A stretch of 64,000 nt of DNA from CBDFNN01 sp965250215 (GTDB lineage: Bacteria; Bacteroidota; Rhodothermia; Rhodothermales; DATKEJ01), in the NCBI GenBank assembly GCA_965250215.1, contig CBDFNN010000004.1:4340001-4404000 (forward strand). The letters run 5' to 3'. The position numbers were made by a program, and so were the translations under genes. The notes beneath the pieces are model-generated. The model did not search any database. It was not told the origin of the DNA and saw only the letters and a list, made by a program, of their open reading frames with translations. Positions 34,691 through 44,722 of the stretch are shown here, piece after piece. Position 1 is the first letter of the stretch. Each line of letters opens with the position of its first letter.

Positions 34691-36571
34691 TTATTTTACA
34701 AGAACCAGCTTCTCTGTCTCGACAAAATTCTCTCCTATCACTTGAACGAGATAAGTGCCACTTGATAATTCACTAAAGCCAATAACGGCTTCCTCAAGGC
34801 GCGATGCTTCTGTACGACCATTGTAGACCTCCATAATTTCTTGCCCCATGAGATCAAATAGCTTCACACTGACCGACTGGGAGCTCGGAACAGAAAACTG
34901 AATCCTCGCACTTGAGCTAGCACCAATGCCTGGACCAAATGGATTCGGGAAAATAGACTGGATAATTTGATTTGAAGGGAGCTCAACTTCCAACTCGATA
35001 ACTTCAGAAATACTCGTCTTGCCGTCCGTGTCGATCTGCTTCAACCTAATCTTATAGATCCCCTCGTCGACATCTCGCAAGTCAAATGCGTAAGAGGTCT
35101 CAACACTACTATTGCCTTTTCCTTGGACAAAAGCTCGTTCTGAAAATATGCCATCGTCCTTCGCTATTTCAATCGAAAAACCTTGATTATTCGTTTCGCT
35201 CAGGGTTTTCCACGAGACGCGTATAGACCGATCTTCAAAGAGAGCATTGAAGTCTACGAGTTCAACGGGTAGTGCTGAGTTCTGATAGTAGGCGACAAAA
35301 AGTCCTCCTGTGGTACCTGTGGCAAAACCCATGTTACTAATTAGAATGTTGCCACTGGGAAAGTAGGGGTAGGCACTCCAAGCGCCGTCAAACTGGGCAT
35401 TTTCTCCACTTGGAAAAATGTCCAGAAATCCTACTTCTGTTGGACTTAGCGGATTTGCTATATCGACTACCCTTAAACCAGCCTTGTAATTTGCCTGATA
35501 CATGAGATTATCCCGGATATAAATATTGTGGTCGATGACCTGACTTGGACCAGAATAGGTTTGGACCATTTGGGGATCATCTAGGTCTTGGATGTCCCAT
35601 ATATAGGTTCGAGTATTCGTTCCGCCACCCTCGTCTCCCTCGTCGTTTTGGAAGAAATAGCGATGATCGGCAGAAATCCATCCTTGATGGACATAGTCCG
35701 CACCTGGATAGCTCGCCGTTCCAATATTTACGACAGATGACTTATTCGAAACATCAGCTATTACTACCTCATCTTCGTTAGAATTAATACAAATCTCGCT
35801 TCCAATGTAGGTGGCATCAGGCCCGTTGTAAACGAGGCACTGAGCGTCATGAGTATAGCCGGCAGAGGAGAAGCATCCAGCACCAGAAGGACTGAGTGGA
35901 CTGCTAACATTAACCATATGAAGTCCACCAGCGCAGGTATTTGTCCCAACACCATAAGCGAATCCCGTGTCTTCATTCATAACTAAGTTGTGGGCACTTC
36001 CAAATCCGGAATATCTTGCATCCGCAGAAAAAGCCACAGGTGGACTTCCGACTCCGGCCAAGGCAGCTAGATTGAACACTTGCATCCCGTGACCTGATGC
36101 TTCACTGACGATGAAGGCATGATTATTAAAAACTTTAATATCTCGCCACCAGGAACTCGTCCCATTGTGCGATGCCAGTGTTCCAATTAGAACTGGGTTG
36201 ACGGGATCACTCACATCGACAAAGGCTGTACCGTTTGCCTTGCCAACTAGGGCATACTCTGTCCCGTCATTCGGGTCGGTCCAGCCCCAAAGATCATTAA
36301 TTAGGATAGTTGCCGGCCCAAGGTCCGCCTCTGGCATGTAGGATAAAATATCGACATTGTCACATGGATATGCCCCAGCCATACCAGCGATACAGGGAGT
36401 AATTGCCTGGGAAAGTCTTTGCTTGGAAAAGGTGGTTTCGTTTGCAACCTGATCCCTACTCGCAAGAAATTTAACCTGGCTCGCCGTTAGCGACGACTCG
36501 TTTTGTGCCAGCGCTTCGCTCGAAAGGACAAAACACAGCAGAAATAGTACTAAAGATTTATTCATAGTCAT
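34691..36571 (-). CDS. Choice-of-anchor B family surface protein with T9SS sorting domain
   Basis: A 626-residue exported protein. Signal peptide to about SSEALAQ; residues about 60-440 form the choice-of-anchor B propeller (DLWGWTDPNDGTEYALVGK, AFVDVSDPVNPVLIGTL, LRVVDIANPLSPTEVGFLD, LVIP-like repeats); a fibronectin-like segment follows (VELVDFNALFEDRSIRVSW), and a type IX sorting domain ends the protein (SIFPNPFGPG to VETEKLVLVK). The name of the domain reflects that its members use different anchors; function is unknown. I start at ATG 36571 because the signal peptide begins there; the frame extends upstream into the neighbouring gene's end. Confidence 0.88.
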   Translation of the reverse strand: MTMNKSLVLFLLCFVLSSEALAQNESSLTASQVKFLASRDQVANETTFSKQRLSQAITPCIAGMAGAYPCDNVDILSYMPEADLGPATILINDLWGWTDPNDGTEYALVGKANGTAFVDVSDPVNPVLIGTLASHNGTSSWWRDIKVFNNHAFIVSEASGHGMQVFNLAALAGVGSPPVAFSADARYSGFGSAHNLVMNEDTGFAYGVGTNTCAGGLHMVNVSSPLSPSGAGCFSSAGYTHDAQCLVYNGPDATYIGSEICINSNEDEVVIADVSNKSSVVNIGTASYPGADYVHQGWISADHRYFFQNDEGDEGGGTNTRTYIWDIQDLDDPQMVQTYSGPSQVIDHNIYIRDNLMYQANYKAGLRVVDIANPLSPTEVGFLDIFPSGENAQFDGAWSAYPYFPSGNILISNMGFATGTTGGLFVAYYQNSALPVELVDFNALFEDRSIRVSWKTLSETNNQGFSIEIAKDDGIFSERAFVQGKGNSSVETSYAFDLRDVDEGIYKIRLKQIDTDGKTSISEVIELEVELPSNQIIQSIFPNPFGPGIGASSSARIQFSVPSSQSVSVKLFDLMGQEIMEVYNGRTEASRLEEAVIGFSELSSGTYLVQVIGENFVETEKLVLVK

Positions 36572-36605
36572 TGAGGAGTTTGAGTAGAAAATGTCCAGAT
36601 ACAAA

Positions 36606-36637
36606 AAAGCGGACTGATCTTTCGACCAGTCCGCTTT
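36606..36637 (-). terminator. Intrinsic terminator
   Basis: AAAGCGGACTG (36606-36616) pairs with CAGTCCGCTTT (36627-36637); read on the minus strand it ends in a run of seven T. It terminates the GEVED gene and separates it from the choice-of-anchor B gene. Confidence 0.85.
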
Positions 36638-36650
36638 CTGCTTCTCGATA

Positions 36651-39600
36651 TTATTTGAGTAAGGTAATCTTCTGAGAAGAAGTGAATGAATCTCCCTCCA
36701 GTCGTACGATATACGATCCCGATTGGAGACCACTTGCGTCTATTTTCACCAGCAGACTTTCCTTAGCATTTGGAACTCCAGCAAAAAGAAGCTCGACCTC
36801 ACGACCCATCAGGTCGTAAAGTTTCAAGGTCACTGGCTGACTCTCTCGAACTGCGAATCGAATGTTCGTGCTAGGATTGAAGGGGTTCGGATAGGCTGCC
36901 TCGAGGACAAAAGTACCGGGGAGATCAACACCCGCCTCAATGATTGGTGAGTAATCAAAGCTTCCATCAAAGTCGACCTGCTTCAATCTGAATCTGTATG
37001 AATCAGGGCTTAGGCCTGTGATAGTGTAGCTATACTCATTCCGATCTTGAGTTGTGCCTTTTCCTTCCACAAAAGCATGCTCTGTGAAGGAATCATTTCC
37101 TCTTGCGTACTCAATAGCAAAACCTGCGTTGTTCTCCTCACTGGCTGTAGCCCAAGTCAATATGGCATTGCCTTCATCGACTACAACATCAAACTCAGCA
37201 AGTTCTACTGCCAAAAGTGTAGTGAACTCGATAGGATGATCTTCAATCTCTCCAGATGCAGCGCTACCGTTAGGTGTAGCAACCTCTCCAGAAGCTGTAG
37301 CCAGTCGACACCTGATGTAAGAGCTGCCCGTGCTGCTAAATACTCCAGTCGTATTGAAAACTACGCTATTTGGATTGACGGCAGGCGAAGCAACCGTTAC
37401 TTCGACTCTCTCACCAGCATCAAACGTTCCATTGATATCAAAGTCAATCCAGCATGCCAGCGTCGCGTCGCTGCCAGTCGAGTTAGTTGCATTAACATCC
37501 AGTGTATAGGTCAGTGCAAGAATGTCCGCGTCTAGGATCGTAGGAATTCCATCCTCATCGTCTCCTTCCGGATCTGTATCGTCACCTGAACTATCGGTGT
37601 TGTTTGCTTGGCCATTGCCATCAACATCAACTGCCGATCCAAGCATCAGATCTGCATTCACAACATGCCTAGGTCCATTTCCAACAAGCGATGTATTGTA
37701 GCTGTCAGGTGCATCACCCCAATCCGTTCCGATTGAGACTTCGCAATCCTCGACCTCACCACTCGTGGCAGGCCCAAACGCTGAAGCTAATTCACTGGCT
37801 TGCTGAGACAATCTACATCTCGTGTAGCTCTGTCCGGCTGCTCCCGGTGGATTTCCAGACATATCGAATGTCAAGACGATAGGTTGTGAGCTCGCACTTG
37901 AACTGACCGCTGAAGAGATTGCTCTTTCATCGGCGTCAAATGTACCGTTCAGATCGAAGTCGATCCAACATGCAACAAAGGCATCAGAACCAGCATTGTT
38001 GAATACACTGACTGTTAGGTCAGCGGTAGTAGCCCCAAGGTCAAGGGCTGGCTTGCTGGTTATCCCGTCTTCGTCGGCACCAGGAGCAGCACATGTACCC
38101 TTAGTTACTCCAGAAGAAGCCGTAGTGTCGTCGCCGATGGCAGCGTCGCCTGTTGTTGCGGGAACGCCATCAGCATCTGAATCTACACAGGCACCCAAAT
38201 ACAGATCGTCGATCAGCAAGTGACTTGCACCTATGCCAGGATCGCCACCATCATCGCTTGCATCAGTTGCATAGCTATCAGGTGCGTCTCCATAATCCAC
38301 TTCGTCTGAGATAGTAAATTCGCAATCCTCAACTTCACCTGAGTTGGCAGCTCCAGCGGGAGAAGCAACTTCAGAAGGCACATAGGCGATTCTACATCGA
38401 TAGTATGATACGTCACCCGCCGATCCTACTGCCGCCGGTGCAAAGGACATACTATAGCTCGCCGTTCCCGTGTTCTGGGGAACCGATGCTGTAGCCGTTG
38501 CTGTTTCTCCTGAATCACCGAAGTCTCCATCGTCGTTGAAGTCAATCCAGCAATTCAAGGTAGCATCCGTTGTCGTGCTATTATTGGTTGCCGTCACAGA
38601 CATAGTCAGAGCTGTGGTAGAAGGAGAAACCATAATCATAGGCTTTCCATCCTCATCGTCTGAACCAGTAGTGTCGTCTCCGGTAGCTGGATCATTATCC
38701 GCCGCCGCTACCGTTCCGTCGTCCGCGTCTGGCACAACTGAACCGAGGAAAAGGTCGGCATCAATAATGTGAGATGCGCCGCCATTGCCTTCAGTGGTCG
38801 CATATAAGTCGGGCGCGTCACCGTAGTCAATATCAGTGATGGTGAATTCGCAGTCCTCAACCTCTCCTGAGTTCGCAGCACCTCCTGGGTTTGCAACTTC
38901 AGATGCCACATAGGCGATTCTACATCGATAGTAGGATATTTCACCTGCTGCTGCCACCGCTGCGGGAGCAAAGGACATAGAATATCCATTGGTTCCAGAG
39001 TTCTGGGGAACCGACGCCGTAGCCGTTGCTGCTTCACCTGAATCTCCGAAGTCCCCATCGTCATTGAAGTCGATCCAACAATTCAAGGTAGCATCCGTTG
39101 TCGTGCTATTATTTGTCGCATTGACCGACATGGTAAGAGCAGAAGTTGAAGAAGAAACCGTAATCATAGGCTTTCCATCCTCATCATCTGAACCGCTAGT
39201 GTCGTCTCCGGTAGCTGGATCATTATCCGCCGCCGCAATCGTTCCGTCGTCTGCGTCTGGCACAACTGAACCAAGGAATAGATCGGCATCAATAATGTGA
39301 GACGCCCCACCGTTGCCTTCAGTCGTTGCGTATAGATCTGGCGCGTCACCATAGTCAATATCATTGATGGTGAATTCGCAATCCTCAACCTCTCCTGAAT
39401 TTGCTAGACCTGCCGGATTTGCAACTTCTGACGCCACAAAGGCGATTCTACATCGATAGTAGGATATACTTCCAGCTGCGGCTACGGCCGCCGGTGCGAA
39501 GGACACATTGTATCCATTGGTTCCAGTGTTCTGTGGAACCGATACCGTGGACGTTGCTGACTCTCCCGAATCACCGAAGTCTCCGTCGTCATTGAAGTCG

Positions 39601-41057
39601 ATCCAACAATTCAAGGTAGCATCTCTTGTCGTGCTATTATTCGTCGCACTGACTGACATTGTAAGAGCTGAAGTCGAAGAAGAAACCACGATGAGAGGCT
39701 TGCCATCTTCATCATCTGAACCAGTCGTGTCGTCTCCGGTAGCTGGGTCATTATCTGCCGCAGCAACAAGGCCTGTGTCCTCATCAGGTCCGACTGAACC
39801 TAGGAAGAGCTCGGGACCGATAATGTGAGATGCTCCAGAACTAGCTAGGGTCGTGTCATAGACATCAGGTGCATCACCGTAGTCCAAATGATCATCGACC
39901 AATCCTGTTAGCTGCAAGTTCGGATAATATTCCCCAGCATTTTCGTCGTGACCGTCATTTCGGCAACCTGGAATGAGTCGGAAAGCAAAGCGCTCGCCAT
40001 CGCCTGGGTTGCTAGCACCAAAAAGCGCCCTAGGAATCGAAAACTCATACACATAAGTAGGATAGTCATTTTCCAATACTCCTCCTGCAAAAACTAGCTC
40101 ATAATAGTGAGAGCGAACTGTTCCAAGAAGGGCACCTGAAAATGTGTTGTCCTGCGGATCGAAGTTGGTTTGCTCCCAATAGGATTCTGCGTTGACACCT
40201 GCGGCACTTGTGTACCAATCGCCAGCCGGATCCGTCTCGTCTGACCCTCCGGCGACACCTGATGTGCTGTAAAGCTCGTTACCGACCAGATTGTTGCGCA
40301 TACTTGGATAGACCTGAGTAGCAAAAGGAGGCGGAAGTGAAACCGTTACATCACGATTCTCATGTGATACGTCGACTCCGTAATCATAATGCCACAAGGT
40401 ACCGTCTCGTTCTGTCGTTGCCGGTCCCTCGAAAAGACTAATCGCAAGATCGCCGGTACGAACCAACACTTGGTCAGCTGGTGTAGTACGTGGATCATGT
40501 ATTCCAACGTCCTCCGAACCTGTAACATTGTGCACGTGGGCCATGGATGTGATAATGGCCACATAGAAACTATCAGCATCATTGTCAAAATAGAGAGCCT
40601 CCACATCGAAGTTCTCACCACCTGATGGCTCCCAGTCCTGATCTGGAGTCCCAGGGGCAGTAGTATGAGCTACCGAGGTTTGATTAAAATTGGTATTCCA
40701 TCGGCCAATGTAATCACCTTCGGTCCAGTCAACCGTAGTTGTATTTAAGGTCGGAACCAGAGTTGGCCAGTCGAAAGGACGTCCTCCTGGATCAACTCCT
40801 TCATTTCCCTGATACCCGGCTGCTAGAATGTTGGACCCTTGAAGAGCGGGTGTTACCCCAAATCTATCTGTCAAGAGCGTTCCGGGCATCCTTTTTGCCT
40901 GAATCAGTTGACGGGAATTTGATTGGGTTGGTACTTTCTGGGCCATCATATTGCTACTAAGTAGTAGTAGAAATACAAGAGCCGTCGTTAAGACGGAAGT
41001 GGAATTTATACCACGCCGCAGACAAACCGAAAGGTTTGTGTCGTTTGCTTTATACAT
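36651..41057 (-). CDS. Giant secreted GEVED-repeat protein with T9SS sorting domain
   Basis: A 1468-residue exported protein. Signal peptide to about NMMAQ; residues about 60-390 are a unique region with LYFDNDADSFYVAIITS, perhaps a sugar- or calcium-binding sandwich; five GEVED modules of about 170 residues follow, each starting DYGDAPD and ending SGEVEDC or SGEIED, with calcium-type DFNDDGDFGD loops and paired cysteines (NCWIDF, YRCRIA). A fibronectin-like segment (VELAEFDVVVDEGNAIL) and a type IX sorting domain (AYPNPFNPSTNIRF to SSQKITLLK) end it. Likely a surface stalk or adhesin. The three similar modules are nearly identical in DNA. Confidence 0.9.
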   Translation of the reverse strand: MYKANDTNLSVCLRRGINSTSVLTTALVFLLLLSSNMMAQKVPTQSNSRQLIQAKRMPGTLLTDRFGVTPALQGSNILAAGYQGNEGVDPGGRPFDWPTLVPTLNTTTVDWTEGDYIGRWNTNFNQTSVAHTTAPGTPDQDWEPSGGENFDVEALYFDNDADSFYVAIITSMAHVHNVTGSEDVGIHDPRTTPADQVLVRTGDLAISLFEGPATTERDGTLWHYDYGVDVSHENRDVTVSLPPPFATQVYPSMRNNLVGNELYSTSGVAGGSDETDPAGDWYTSAAGVNAESYWEQTNFDPQDNTFSGALLGTVRSHYYELVFAGGVLENDYPTYVYEFSIPRALFGASNPGDGERFAFRLIPGCRNDGHDENAGEYYPNLQLTGLVDDHLDYGDAPDVYDTTLASSGASHIIGPELFLGSVGPDEDTGLVAAADNDPATGDDTTGSDDEDGKPLIVVSSSTSALTMSVSATNNSTTRDATLNCWIDFNDDGDFGDSGESATSTVSVPQNTGTNGYNVSFAPAAVAAAGSISYYRCRIAFVASEVANPAGLANSGEVEDCEFTINDIDYGDAPDLYATTEGNGGASHIIDADLFLGSVVPDADDGTIAAADNDPATGDDTSGSDDEDGKPMITVSSSTSALTMSVNATNNSTTTDATLNCWIDFNDDGDFGDSGEAATATASVPQNSGTNGYSMSFAPAAVAAAGEISYYRCRIAYVASEVANPGGAANSGEVEDCEFTITDIDYGDAPDLYATTEGNGGASHIIDADLFLGSVVPDADDGTVAAADNDPATGDDTTGSDDEDGKPMIMVSPSTTALTMSVTATNNSTTTDATLNCWIDFNDDGDFGDSGETATATASVPQNTGTASYSMSFAPAAVGSAGDVSYYRCRIAYVPSEVASPAGAANSGEVEDCEFTISDEVDYGDAPDSYATDASDDGGDPGIGASHLLIDDLYLGACVDSDADGVPATTGDAAIGDDTTASSGVTKGTCAAPGADEDGITSKPALDLGATTADLTVSVFNNAGSDAFVACWIDFDLNGTFDADERAISSAVSSSASSQPIVLTFDMSGNPPGAAGQSYTRCRLSQQASELASAFGPATSGEVEDCEVSIGTDWGDAPDSYNTSLVGNGPRHVVNADLMLGSAVDVDGNGQANNTDSSGDDTDPEGDDEDGIPTILDADILALTYTLDVNATNSTGSDATLACWIDFDINGTFDAGERVEVTVASPAVNPNSVVFNTTGVFSSTGSSYIRCRLATASGEVATPNGSAASGEIEDHPIEFTTLLAVELAEFDVVVDEGNAILTWATASEENNAGFAIEYARGNDSFTEHAFVEGKGTTQDRNEYSYTITGLSPDSYRFRLKQVDFDGSFDYSPIIEAGVDLPGTFVLEAAYPNPFNPSTNIRFAVRESQPVTLKLYDLMGREVELLFAGVPNAKESLLVKIDASGLQSGSYIVRLEGDSFTSSQKITLLK
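38290..39880 (-). repeat. Three near-identical GEVED modules
   Basis: Three consecutive units of about 515-530 bp in the GEVED gene share long identical stretches, for example around the TGGATCATTATC motif near 38690, 39218 and 39747. The two modules nearer the gene end (38290-38830 and 38837-39350) are closest in both protein and DNA. Copy number could change by recombination, and short-read assembly may have collapsed copies. Confidence 0.8.
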
Positions 41058-41362
41058 TGCCTCGCTGATTATTTAACAAGAGCCTCGTTTCTTGCCTTAA
41101 GAAGGTTGCCTTCTTGCCTTATTTGTTGAATCGATATAGTCTGAGCAACTTGATCCTCCAATCGTTATTACTCATATGTCGATGTAGTAATATATGAATA
41201 TTGCTTCAATTGCCAAACATTTTTAGTAGAAATGTTAAGAGAGGATCTAAAGACGGGTTTGAAGGACTAGCTGAGGACTCATTCATTTTGCTCTTGGTTA
41301 CGGGTGAGAAGGCTTGCATTGAATCCCTGTCATTGCGATACTCCTGAAAGCAATGTAACAGC
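41058..41362. promoter_or_regulatory. Divergent intergenic region
   Basis: No gene seen in 305 bases between the divergent GEVED and epimerase-like genes. A small hairpin (AAGAAGG 41099-41105, CCTTCTT 41109-41115) is flanked by two CTTGCCTTA words. Promoters for both genes should be here; I cannot assign them. Confidence 0.4.
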
Positions 41363-42508
41363 ATGAAATCACGTAGAATCTTTCTCACAAAGGGTCTGGC
41401 ATTAGGGATAGGACTGCCAGTCGCTGGAAATCTTGGCAGGCTTTCTCACTTGGGTCACTTCGCTAGCCCGGCCAAACATCCTCTGAAAATCCTCCTCCTA
41501 GGTGGCACTAGTTTCCTCGGACCTCACCAAATCGCTTATGCTCTAGGCCGAGGGCACGCCATATCAATATTTACCAGAGGCAAAACCAAGCCGACCATTC
41601 ATCGCGAACTTTTTGCGCATGTGGAGCATCTTGTCGGTGATCGTGCCGACGATTTAACCGCTTTGGAGAACAGAAAATGGGATGCCGTAATTGACAACTC
41701 AGGCCACAATGTTGAGTGGAATAGATCTTCTGCCACGCTCCTAAGAGACAATGTAGAAACTTATCTCTTCACCTCATCCACCGGCGTCTACTATCCCTAT
41801 CTAGGTTCTGATATTCGTGAGAACAGCGAACTCGTTCTTGAATTGCCAGAAGTGATGACCGAGGATGAGAAGTTGGAGTATGGCTACGGCGTTATGAAGG
41901 CGAATTCGGAAATCGTCACAAAGGAGATTTTTGGAAAAGACCGGACGATAGTTGTCAGACCTACCTATATGATGGGACCGGGAGATACAACGGACAGATT
42001 CACCTATTGGCCCGAGCGTCTCTCTAAAGGAGGTCAGGTTCTCGTGCCCGGGAAAGCTGACGACCCAGTTCAATTCATCGATGCTCGGGACGTAGCAGGC
42101 TTCATGATTCGACTTCTTGAGCAGAAGGCGATCGGTACTTATAACGCCGTTGGTCCAGCGTCGAGAACAGGAATGATGGCTTTCATTCATGGTGCACATG
42201 CTTCCTTTTCTTCTAAGGCCGATTTTGTTGTAGTCGATGACTACGATTTCTTACTCGAGAATGGGATCCCCTATTCCGTTCCTTGGATAATGCCTACTGG
42301 AAAGAATTTTGGATCGGCGAGAGCGAATATTGATCATGGTGTCAATAGCGGACTTACATTCCGCCCACTTTCTAAGAGCCTTCGTGACATCTATGATTGG
42401 TGGCACTCCGATGTAGTGTCCGAGGAGAGTCGACAAAAGCTAAGCTCGTCGCCTAAATCTCTCATGGCCCGCGAGGCAGGCATATTAACTGCCTGGAAAA
42501 ACAGATAG
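41363..42508 (+). CDS. Tat-exported NAD-dependent epimerase/dehydratase-like protein
   Basis: A 381-residue extended-SDR protein. The N-terminus MKSRRIFLTKGLALGIGLPV is a twin-arginine signal. The Rossmann motif is LLLGGTSFLGPHQI (about 45-58). The usual catalytic Ser appears in TSSTGVYYP and the tyrosine-lysine pair in YGYGVMKANSE. The segment VQFIDARDVAGFMIRLL is typical of isoflavone-reductase-like/epimerase family members. Export of a cofactor-containing Rossmann protein through Tat fits. Substrate unknown. It is followed after 29 bases by an SRPBCC gene on the same strand. Confidence 0.87.
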   Translation: MKSRRIFLTKGLALGIGLPVAGNLGRLSHLGHFASPAKHPLKILLLGGTSFLGPHQIAYALGRGHAISIFTRGKTKPTIHRELFAHVEHLVGDRADDLTALENRKWDAVIDNSGHNVEWNRSSATLLRDNVETYLFTSSTGVYYPYLGSDIRENSELVLELPEVMTEDEKLEYGYGVMKANSEIVTKEIFGKDRTIVVRPTYMMGPGDTTDRFTYWPERLSKGGQVLVPGKADDPVQFIDARDVAGFMIRLLEQKAIGTYNAVGPASRTGMMAFIHGAHASFSSKADFVVVDDYDFLLENGIPYSVPWIMPTGKNFGSARANIDHGVNSGLTFRPLSKSLRDIYDWWHSDVVSEESRQKLSSSPKSLMAREAGILTAWKNR

Positions 42509-42537
42509 ATGATTTAGACGACACAAACAGAGCTATC

Positions 42538-42963
42538 ATGAACAACATTCTACATCATATTTCAATCAAGTCTTCCAAGGACGAGATTTTTCGAGCCATT
42601 ACTTCTACGGAAGGCTTAAACAGTTGGTGGACTTTAAAATCACAGGGAGAAGCCAAGCTCGGAAGCTCCTACCAATTCTATTTCAATGATGACTATGATT
42701 GGCAAGCAGAGATTGTCGAAATAGAAGCACCAAACAAAATTGTTTGGAGAATGACTAAGGCCGACGAAGACTGGACCGGAACCACATTGAGTTTCCTCTT
42801 GGATGAACGAAAAGATCATGTTGTCTTAGAGTTCGAGCACCTCGGCTGGCCCAATTTGAATGAGCACTTCAGGCGCAGCAATACTTGCTGGGCTATTCTC
42901 TTTGATGGTCTACGGAAATATGTTGAGACGGGCAGCGTAATTCCCTTCGAAGAAAGAGCCTAG
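42538..42963 (+). CDS. SRPBCC/AHSA1-type ligand-binding protein
   Basis: A 141-residue START-like (Bet v 1 fold) protein: ISIKSSKDEIFRAITSTEGLNSWW at the N-terminus, EAPNKIVWRMTKA in the middle and a C-terminal long helix (TCWAILFDGLRKYVETG). AHSA1-like members bind hydrophobic ligands or act as Hsp90 co-chaperone-like factors, and some bacterial ones are paired with ArsR regulators; none is present here. Function unknown. ATG start at 42538. Confidence 0.9.
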   Translation: MNNILHHISIKSSKDEIFRAITSTEGLNSWWTLKSQGEAKLGSSYQFYFNDDYDWQAEIVEIEAPNKIVWRMTKADEDWTGTTLSFLLDERKDHVVLEFEHLGWPNLNEHFRRSNTCWAILFDGLRKYVETGSVIPFEERA

Positions 42964-43047
42964 TACGGACATAGCTTAGGGCGTCCGGATTCCCGAAAAC
43001 TCTCCCTTTTTCCTACGCACAACACAGGACGCACAACCCAAAACGGA

Positions 43048-44625
43048 CTACTCCTCTGGCTTAACCCAATTGTACCCTGTCAAGACGCTATCCTGTCGGC
43101 TATCTCCCGTTAATCTCGAGAGATTAGCATCTGTCTCTTCAAGACTAGCCATCAAAGACTCGAAACTCTGGCTGTCTTTCGTATTCCAAATTCGTTCGTT
43201 CATGATTGGAAGTCGTTTTCGCAAACTCGGAAACTCTACTTCTTCAGCTTGCTCCCAGGCACACATCTGGGCCCCAATGACGGCGTCGGTTTCATCAATT
43301 TGTATTGGCGTAAAAGAGGGGGCAGGAGGAAACCAATTTTCCCAGCGCCACAAATTCCAGTCGTAGATCGTCTTAGGCTCCCATTTCTTCTGGTTTACCA
43401 CGTAGATCGGTTTCCATGATGTATTGACGACGGTGTAACCATCCTCCACAAGATCCTGAGGTAGATAACGATTGGTCTCAAACTCAAAGACCAAAATATT
43501 TTTCGGTATCTCGACTGTTCCTTCTCGCGTGAATCCTTCCCATACCGCCATCGGCTTTCCTTGGCCACGAACGATGTCGTTCATCCTGACCAAAAAGTGT
43601 CTATACAATTCGTGCACATCATCACCAAGTTCTCTGGCTGCCATGTAGCTTTGAACATCGGGGTCGTCCATGACCTTTTCGAAGATCGCTTCGTCGCCAC
43701 CAATGTGTATGTAGGGAGCATCAGGAAATATCTGGACCAACTCCTTGATGATTCTCTCTAGAGCCTCATAGACATCTTCCTTCCCCATATTGATGATCCA
43801 GGGATTTTCTTTGAAGTCTTTAATACCAAATAAGTAGGGGTAGGCTTCAACCATCGAGCTTGCGTGGCCGGGGACCTCGAGCTCTGGAATAATTTGAATT
43901 CCGCGCGCGCGAGCATAGGCATCTAAGTCGCGCAGTTGCTCCTCGGTGTAGCTTCGCCCTTCGGTAGGCAGCATCGAATAATAGGTCGATGGAAGGGTGT
44001 AGGATTGATAATCGGTAAAGTGAAGCTGAATGAAATTGGTCTTATAAAAACTGGCGAGGTCAATCAGCTGCTTGACCGATTCAATGCTATGCCAATTCCG
44101 GGCAAGGTCAATCAAAAGCCCACGATACTCCGCGTCGGGTGAATCCTCAATCCTCACTACAGGAAAATATATTTCCGTCTCTCCATCGGTATTGTTTCTT
44201 GTACGAGCAAGTTGAACAAGTGTCGATCGTGCCTGAGCCAATGCGGCATAGTTGCCGGCCCGAATCTCGATCTTGTCACTAATATCTATTGTGTAGTTTT
44301 CTCCGGTCATCAGTTCATCCAGCACGAGAACAATATCTGTAGAGTTGTCTCCTACTTGGGAAATACCGATTTCTGTGCCGGTCGCTTTTACCAATTCTGC
44401 AGCTAGAATCTTCACGAGCGGTCGGAGGCTGAGATCTTCTGCGTACAATTTGCTCTCGCCCGATAGAATCAGGTTTTCGCTCCCGAATTCCATTTTCCCG
44501 GGTTCTGGGATGAGGTGAACCAAAGCATCGTCCGGACTCATGGGCTCCCTCGTAGTCGACTTGTCACAAGCCGTCATAAAGAAACAAAGAAAAAGGATCG
44601 CAAATGAACGAGAGAGAAATTGCAT
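43048..44625 (-). CDS. GH20 beta-N-acetylhexosaminidase lipoprotein
   Basis: A 525-residue lipoprotein (lipobox FFMTAC, Cys20). Residues about 30-160 are the GH20b N-domain and 165-480 the GH20 TIM barrel. The barrel opens with RGLLIDLARNWHSIESVKQL, has PELEVPGHASS at 247-257 and the catalytic Asp-Glu pair in HIGGDEA (D311, E312) for substrate-assisted hydrolysis of terminal N-acetylglucosamine or N-acetylgalactosamine. It should act at the cell surface or in the periplasm on chitin oligomers, glycoproteins or peptidoglycan fragments. A single gene with its own flanks. Confidence 0.94.
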   Translation of the reverse strand: MQFLSRSFAILFLCFFMTACDKSTTREPMSPDDALVHLIPEPGKMEFGSENLILSGESKLYAEDLSLRPLVKILAAELVKATGTEIGISQVGDNSTDIVLVLDELMTGENYTIDISDKIEIRAGNYAALAQARSTLVQLARTRNNTDGETEIYFPVVRIEDSPDAEYRGLLIDLARNWHSIESVKQLIDLASFYKTNFIQLHFTDYQSYTLPSTYYSMLPTEGRSYTEEQLRDLDAYARARGIQIIPELEVPGHASSMVEAYPYLFGIKDFKENPWIINMGKEDVYEALERIIKELVQIFPDAPYIHIGGDEAIFEKVMDDPDVQSYMAARELGDDVHELYRHFLVRMNDIVRGQGKPMAVWEGFTREGTVEIPKNILVFEFETNRYLPQDLVEDGYTVVNTSWKPIYVVNQKKWEPKTIYDWNLWRWENWFPPAPSFTPIQIDETDAVIGAQMCAWEQAEEVEFPSLRKRLPIMNERIWNTKDSQSFESLMASLEETDANLSRLTGDSRQDSVLTGYNWVKPEE

Positions 44626-44722
44626 GGTGTCTTTGACAAAGGAGATATTCTAAGCCGATAAAGATGACTGAGCAAACCTACTGCGAAGGAATGACTTGTC
44701 AAAGTTGCCCAAAGCGATTTCG

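Noticed and set aside
38470..39828. Repeated plus-strand frames in the GEVED gene
   Set aside because: Antisense shadows of the near-identical GEVED modules.
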